Source of the DNA: Bacillota bacterium
Lineage (GTDB): Bacteria > Bacillota > Desulfotomaculia > Desulfotomaculales > Desulfohalotomaculaceae
DNA length: 64,000 bases
Reading direction: 5' to 3'
Assembly: GCA_009711615.1 (NCBI GenBank)
Contig: VENI01000011.1
Location: 62,001 to 126,000 of the forward strand
A program made the translations under genes and the position numbers. Shown here piece by piece: positions 61,812 through 64,000 of this stretch; within the stretch, counting starts at the first letter, position 1; each line of letters opens with the position of its first letter. The notes under the pieces were generated by a model. That model did not search any database. It saw only the letters and a list, made by a program, of their open reading frames with translations, and was not told the origin of the DNA.

Positions 61812-62621
61812 CTAGCTGTAACTATGTAAACCTGACATTAATATTGTGACTCCGAATAATGTAAATAACACTGCACCAAAACCTATAACTGCCATCCATG
61901 CTGCTTTTGCACCCTGCCATCCTCTTACAAAGCGGGCATGCAGGTATATGGCGTAAATAATCCAAGTGATAAGCGCCCATGTTTCTTTGGGGTCCCAACT
62001 CCACCAACGCCCCCATACTTCCTCTGCCCAAACCGCTCCAGTTATTAATACCAGCGTCATGAACGGAAAACCAATTGCTATTGACTTGTACATTACCCGT
62101 TCTAAAACTTCCTTGGCAGGCAAATAATCTAGCCCACTTCCTGAATTATTCTTAATTAAGTAAACCACCGCCGTGCCAAAAGATACCCCAAATGCTCCGT
62201 ATGCAACAATAGCCACCAACACATGTAACTGCAGCCAGTAGCTTTGTAAAGCCGGCATCAATGGTCTAATTTCTTGATTCATGGCAGCAGCATAGCCCAA
62301 AAGCAGTACAGCCATTGGCACTACCAGCAAACCAAGTAACGGTATTTTAAAGCGGGCCTGCACAAAAAGGTAGGTTAGTATCACTCCCCAAGCAAACATA
62401 AGTATAAATTCATGCATGGTGGCAAAGGGTAGTCGGCCTGCTGCCACCGCCCGGAACGTTAAGGCAGTAGTATGCGTAGCAAAGGAGACTGCCGCGGTCC
62501 AGTACGCCAAACGTCCAATGGGTTCCCGGTTTATCCAGGTAACTACCAGGTATAAAAGACTACTTATCAAATATCCACTAAAGGCTAGATTAATCAGTTC
62601 AACACCCCAACTATAAAACAA
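61812..62621 (-). CDS. ccsA: Cytochrome c biogenesis protein CcsA/ResC (second copy)
   Basis: 269 residues from TTG at 62619-62621 (AAAGGAGTG upstream), close to the 271 of the first copy; a longer frame to 62696 overlaps resB. Heme motif WGRWWSWDPKETWAL and C-terminal SGLHSYS as in copy one. Follows resB and precedes ndh. Confidence 0.92.
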   Translation of the reverse strand: MFYSWGVELINLAFSGYLISSLLYLVVTWINREPIGRLAYWTAAVSFATHTTALTFRAVAAGRLPFATMHEFILMFAWGVILTYLFVQARFKIPLLGLLVVPMAVLLLGYAAAMNQEIRPLMPALQSYWLQLHVLVAIVAYGAFGVSFGTAVVYLIKNNSGSGLDYLPAKEVLERVMYKSIAIGFPFMTLVLITGAVWAEEVWGRWWSWDPKETWALITWIIYAIYLHARFVRGWQGAKAAWMAVIGFGAVLFTLFGVTILMSGLHSYS

Positions 62622-62658
62622 AAAATCACTCCTTTGTGCACTTAAAACATAAGTATGA

Positions 62659-63633
62659 CTATTTCTTGCCCCCATAAAGCTTAACAAACAGTCCACCAGT
62701 TAACAGCATGAAACCTGACCACACCACTGGTACTCCGGGGTCACTTTTAACCTGTAACCCGGTAAATTTTTTTAACGCTGAAAATTGTACACTACCTTCT
62801 GGTAGGTTAATCTGTTCATTTAAGTTGGCCCGTCCAATAAATGGTTGCTTTCTTTCACGATGATGTAGTTGATATAAGAAACCCTGGTCAGCTGTTTCTC
62901 CGGCAGGAATTGCTTTAATATAGTAGTTACCTGCTATTTCTACAGTTTGCCCAGCAGGAACGCTAAAATTCTTTTGCTGACCATTAACACTAATGTTCCC
63001 TTGCACCAGCCATCCGTAACTGGTTTGGTACACCTTGGTTCCCTTATAACTTATCGGGTGGTTTACTTTAATTTCTTTACTACCAACTTCTTTTTCATTT
63101 TCTAATATAGTTAACTTGGTATAATACTGCCTTGGTTGTTTTTGATGCTGGCCATTTTCATAATAATCAATTTGAAAGTCATCAACCCTAAGATCAAAAC
63201 CACTGTCTGTAACAGCCATTACGCTTTGTACCGGCACTTCATAATATTTACTGTGGGAAAAAAAACCGCTAATTAGTCCACCCACTATAATAACCATCAA
63301 TCCAAAATGCAACGTTGCAGAACCATACCCGTTCCAGTCACGTTGTTTTAAATATTTAAATCTATTACATGTGCAAAATGACAGGTTAATTAGTAGTAAT
63401 AAAGAGATAATTAAAAACAACATGCTACTGAACACATGTGTCAAACCGCTGTAATATAAAAATGCTGCAGCAGCCTGTCCATATAATTCTTGATAGTAAT
63501 AGAGCTGTTCGCTTTGTGGTATTAATGTACCGAAAACACTAAGTAATACAATTGTAATTAGCAACACCAGTCCAAATTGCAGTGAAGCTAGGGCACTGAT
63601 TATGCAGTACCCCGCTTTCCTGTTTTGAGTCAT
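62659..63633 (-). CDS. resB: Cytochrome c biogenesis protein ResB (second copy)
   Basis: 324 residues; N-terminal helices (FGLVLLITIVLLSVFGTLIP), exterior domain with VNHPISYKGTKVYQTSYGW, C-terminal helix. Divergent from copy one in sequence. ATG after AAGGAGATG, 22 bp after nrfA, so probably dedicated to its pentaheme product. Confidence 0.92.
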   Translation of the reverse strand: MTQNRKAGYCIISALASLQFGLVLLITIVLLSVFGTLIPQSEQLYYYQELYGQAAAAFLYYSGLTHVFSSMLFLIISLLLLINLSFCTCNRFKYLKQRDWNGYGSATLHFGLMVIIVGGLISGFFSHSKYYEVPVQSVMAVTDSGFDLRVDDFQIDYYENGQHQKQPRQYYTKLTILENEKEVGSKEIKVNHPISYKGTKVYQTSYGWLVQGNISVNGQQKNFSVPAGQTVEIAGNYYIKAIPAGETADQGFLYQLHHRERKQPFIGRANLNEQINLPEGSVQFSALKKFTGLQVKSDPGVPVVWSGFMLLTGGLFVKLYGGKK

Positions 63634-63655
63634 ATTCTTGGTAACATCTCCTTAC

Positions 63656-64000
63656 TTACTGTAATAAACCACGGGCTTCTTGAGCTGTCCTAATGGCTTT
63701 ATGAGCATAATCTATAGATTTTCCGACATAATTCAAACCCTCTTCCGGGTTGTGAAATCCCATGCTGTTTTCCGCCGACATCCAGTCCCACAGCCACTGT
63801 GCCTGTCGATGATACTGTTGTGCTTCTTTGATTAGATCTTCGTCAGCACCGGGTCTTTCAAGAGATTTTTCTATTTCTATTACCGCTTCCACATTCCTGT
63901 CGGCCGCAACCTTCAGCAGGTTGTAGTTGTTATCTTGAATGTGATATACCCGCTGCTTTAAGTAGTCGGTTCCTTGGCGGTGGCAGATACCACAACTCTC
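63656..64000 (-). CDS. nrfA: Cytochrome c nitrite reductase NrfA, C-terminal part (continues past the window edge)
   Basis: 115 residues visible with the last heme site CGICH at the edge, then AQWLWDWMSAENSMGFHNPEE, the conserved NrfA C-terminal helix region with the distal heme His. Reduces nitrite to ammonium with six electrons at the outer face of the membrane. Followed by resB, ccsA and ndh on the same strand. Confidence 0.9.
   Translation of the reverse strand, partial: ESCGICHRQGTDYLKQRVYHIQDNNYNLLKVAADRNVEAVIEIEKSLERPGADEDLIKEAQQYHRQAQWLWDWMSAENSMGFHNPEEGLNYVGKSIDYAHKAIRTAQEARGLLQ

Noticed and set aside
1-64000. CRISPR array, insertion-sequence transposase or rRNA genes
   Set aside because: No regularly spaced repeats, no transposase motifs and no rRNA segments were seen on either strand.

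Overview
The window (about 38% G+C by eye, dense in both strands, many GTG/TTG starts, strong GGAGG-type ribosome sites) looks like chromosome from a strictly anaerobic, endospore-forming Firmicute of the Clostridia/Desulfotomaculum-Peptococcaceae kind. Support: a GerA-type germinant receptor operon, cotJ spore-coat genes, anaerobic sulfite reductase (asrABC), hybrid-cluster protein, several ferredoxins, octaheme and pentaheme cytochromes c with System II (ResB/CcsA) maturation, a T-box, and a sigma-54 regulator with its target operon. The species cannot be fixed from sequence alone.

Layout. 1-5860 (minus): a CheW-like end, an NtrC-type response regulator, a tiny DHp-only protein and a 1242-residue hybrid kinase, which may form a phosphorelay. 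6100-8770 (minus): aroF-pheA under a T-box leader whose antiterminator/terminator part is duplicated. 8860-15560 (plus): a small membrane protein, a CBS-PAS sigma-54 activator, then a sigma-54 promoter driving a solute:Na+ symporter, OsmC, dihydrolipoyl dehydrogenase and GcvH. 15700-17350: small genes and a composite pseudogene. 17440-21740: asrABC and a NapH-like polyferredoxin. 21790-25310: a secreted 14-repeat propeller protein. 25600-33460: an octaheme HAO-type cytochrome with its own ResB/CcsA, then hcp, ferredoxin and the Ric di-iron repair protein. 33530-34720: a soluble CZB chemoreceptor.

35096-45881 is the most striking region. The spore-coat operon cotJA-cotJB-cotJC (minus) is interrupted inside cotJC by a 9,380-bp element. 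It carries a large serine recombinase at one end, a Fic protein, a complete germinant receptor operon, a tyrosine recombinase, a PIN-like protein and two related tiny proteins. Joining the flanks at a 4-bp identity restores a 190-residue CotJC in frame; joining the element ends gives a 50-bp palindromic attP with 18-bp arms. This is the design of a skin-like element excised during sporulation.

46000-58200: housekeeping and envelope genes (DUF815 ATPase, RluA-type synthase, a duplicated tRNA-Gly/tRNA-Asp pair, an ECF sigma operon, Hsp33, RidA, HD-GYP, YigZ, MarR, Pit, glutaminase). 58287-64000: ferredoxins, a DUF1858 redox protein, a small siroheme protein, NDH-2 and a second CcsA/ResB set next to the C-terminus of nitrite reductase NrfA.

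A shared regulatory signal ties the redox genes together. Six promoters (asrA, the HAO operon, hcp, the 32280 ferredoxin, ric, the 60118 ferredoxin) each carry an FNR-like TGAN-N4-ATCA palindrome exactly 35 bp upstream of a -10 hexamer. This predicts one FNR/HcpR-type activator, not encoded here, that switches on nitrosative and nitrite/hydroxylamine/sulfite functions together.
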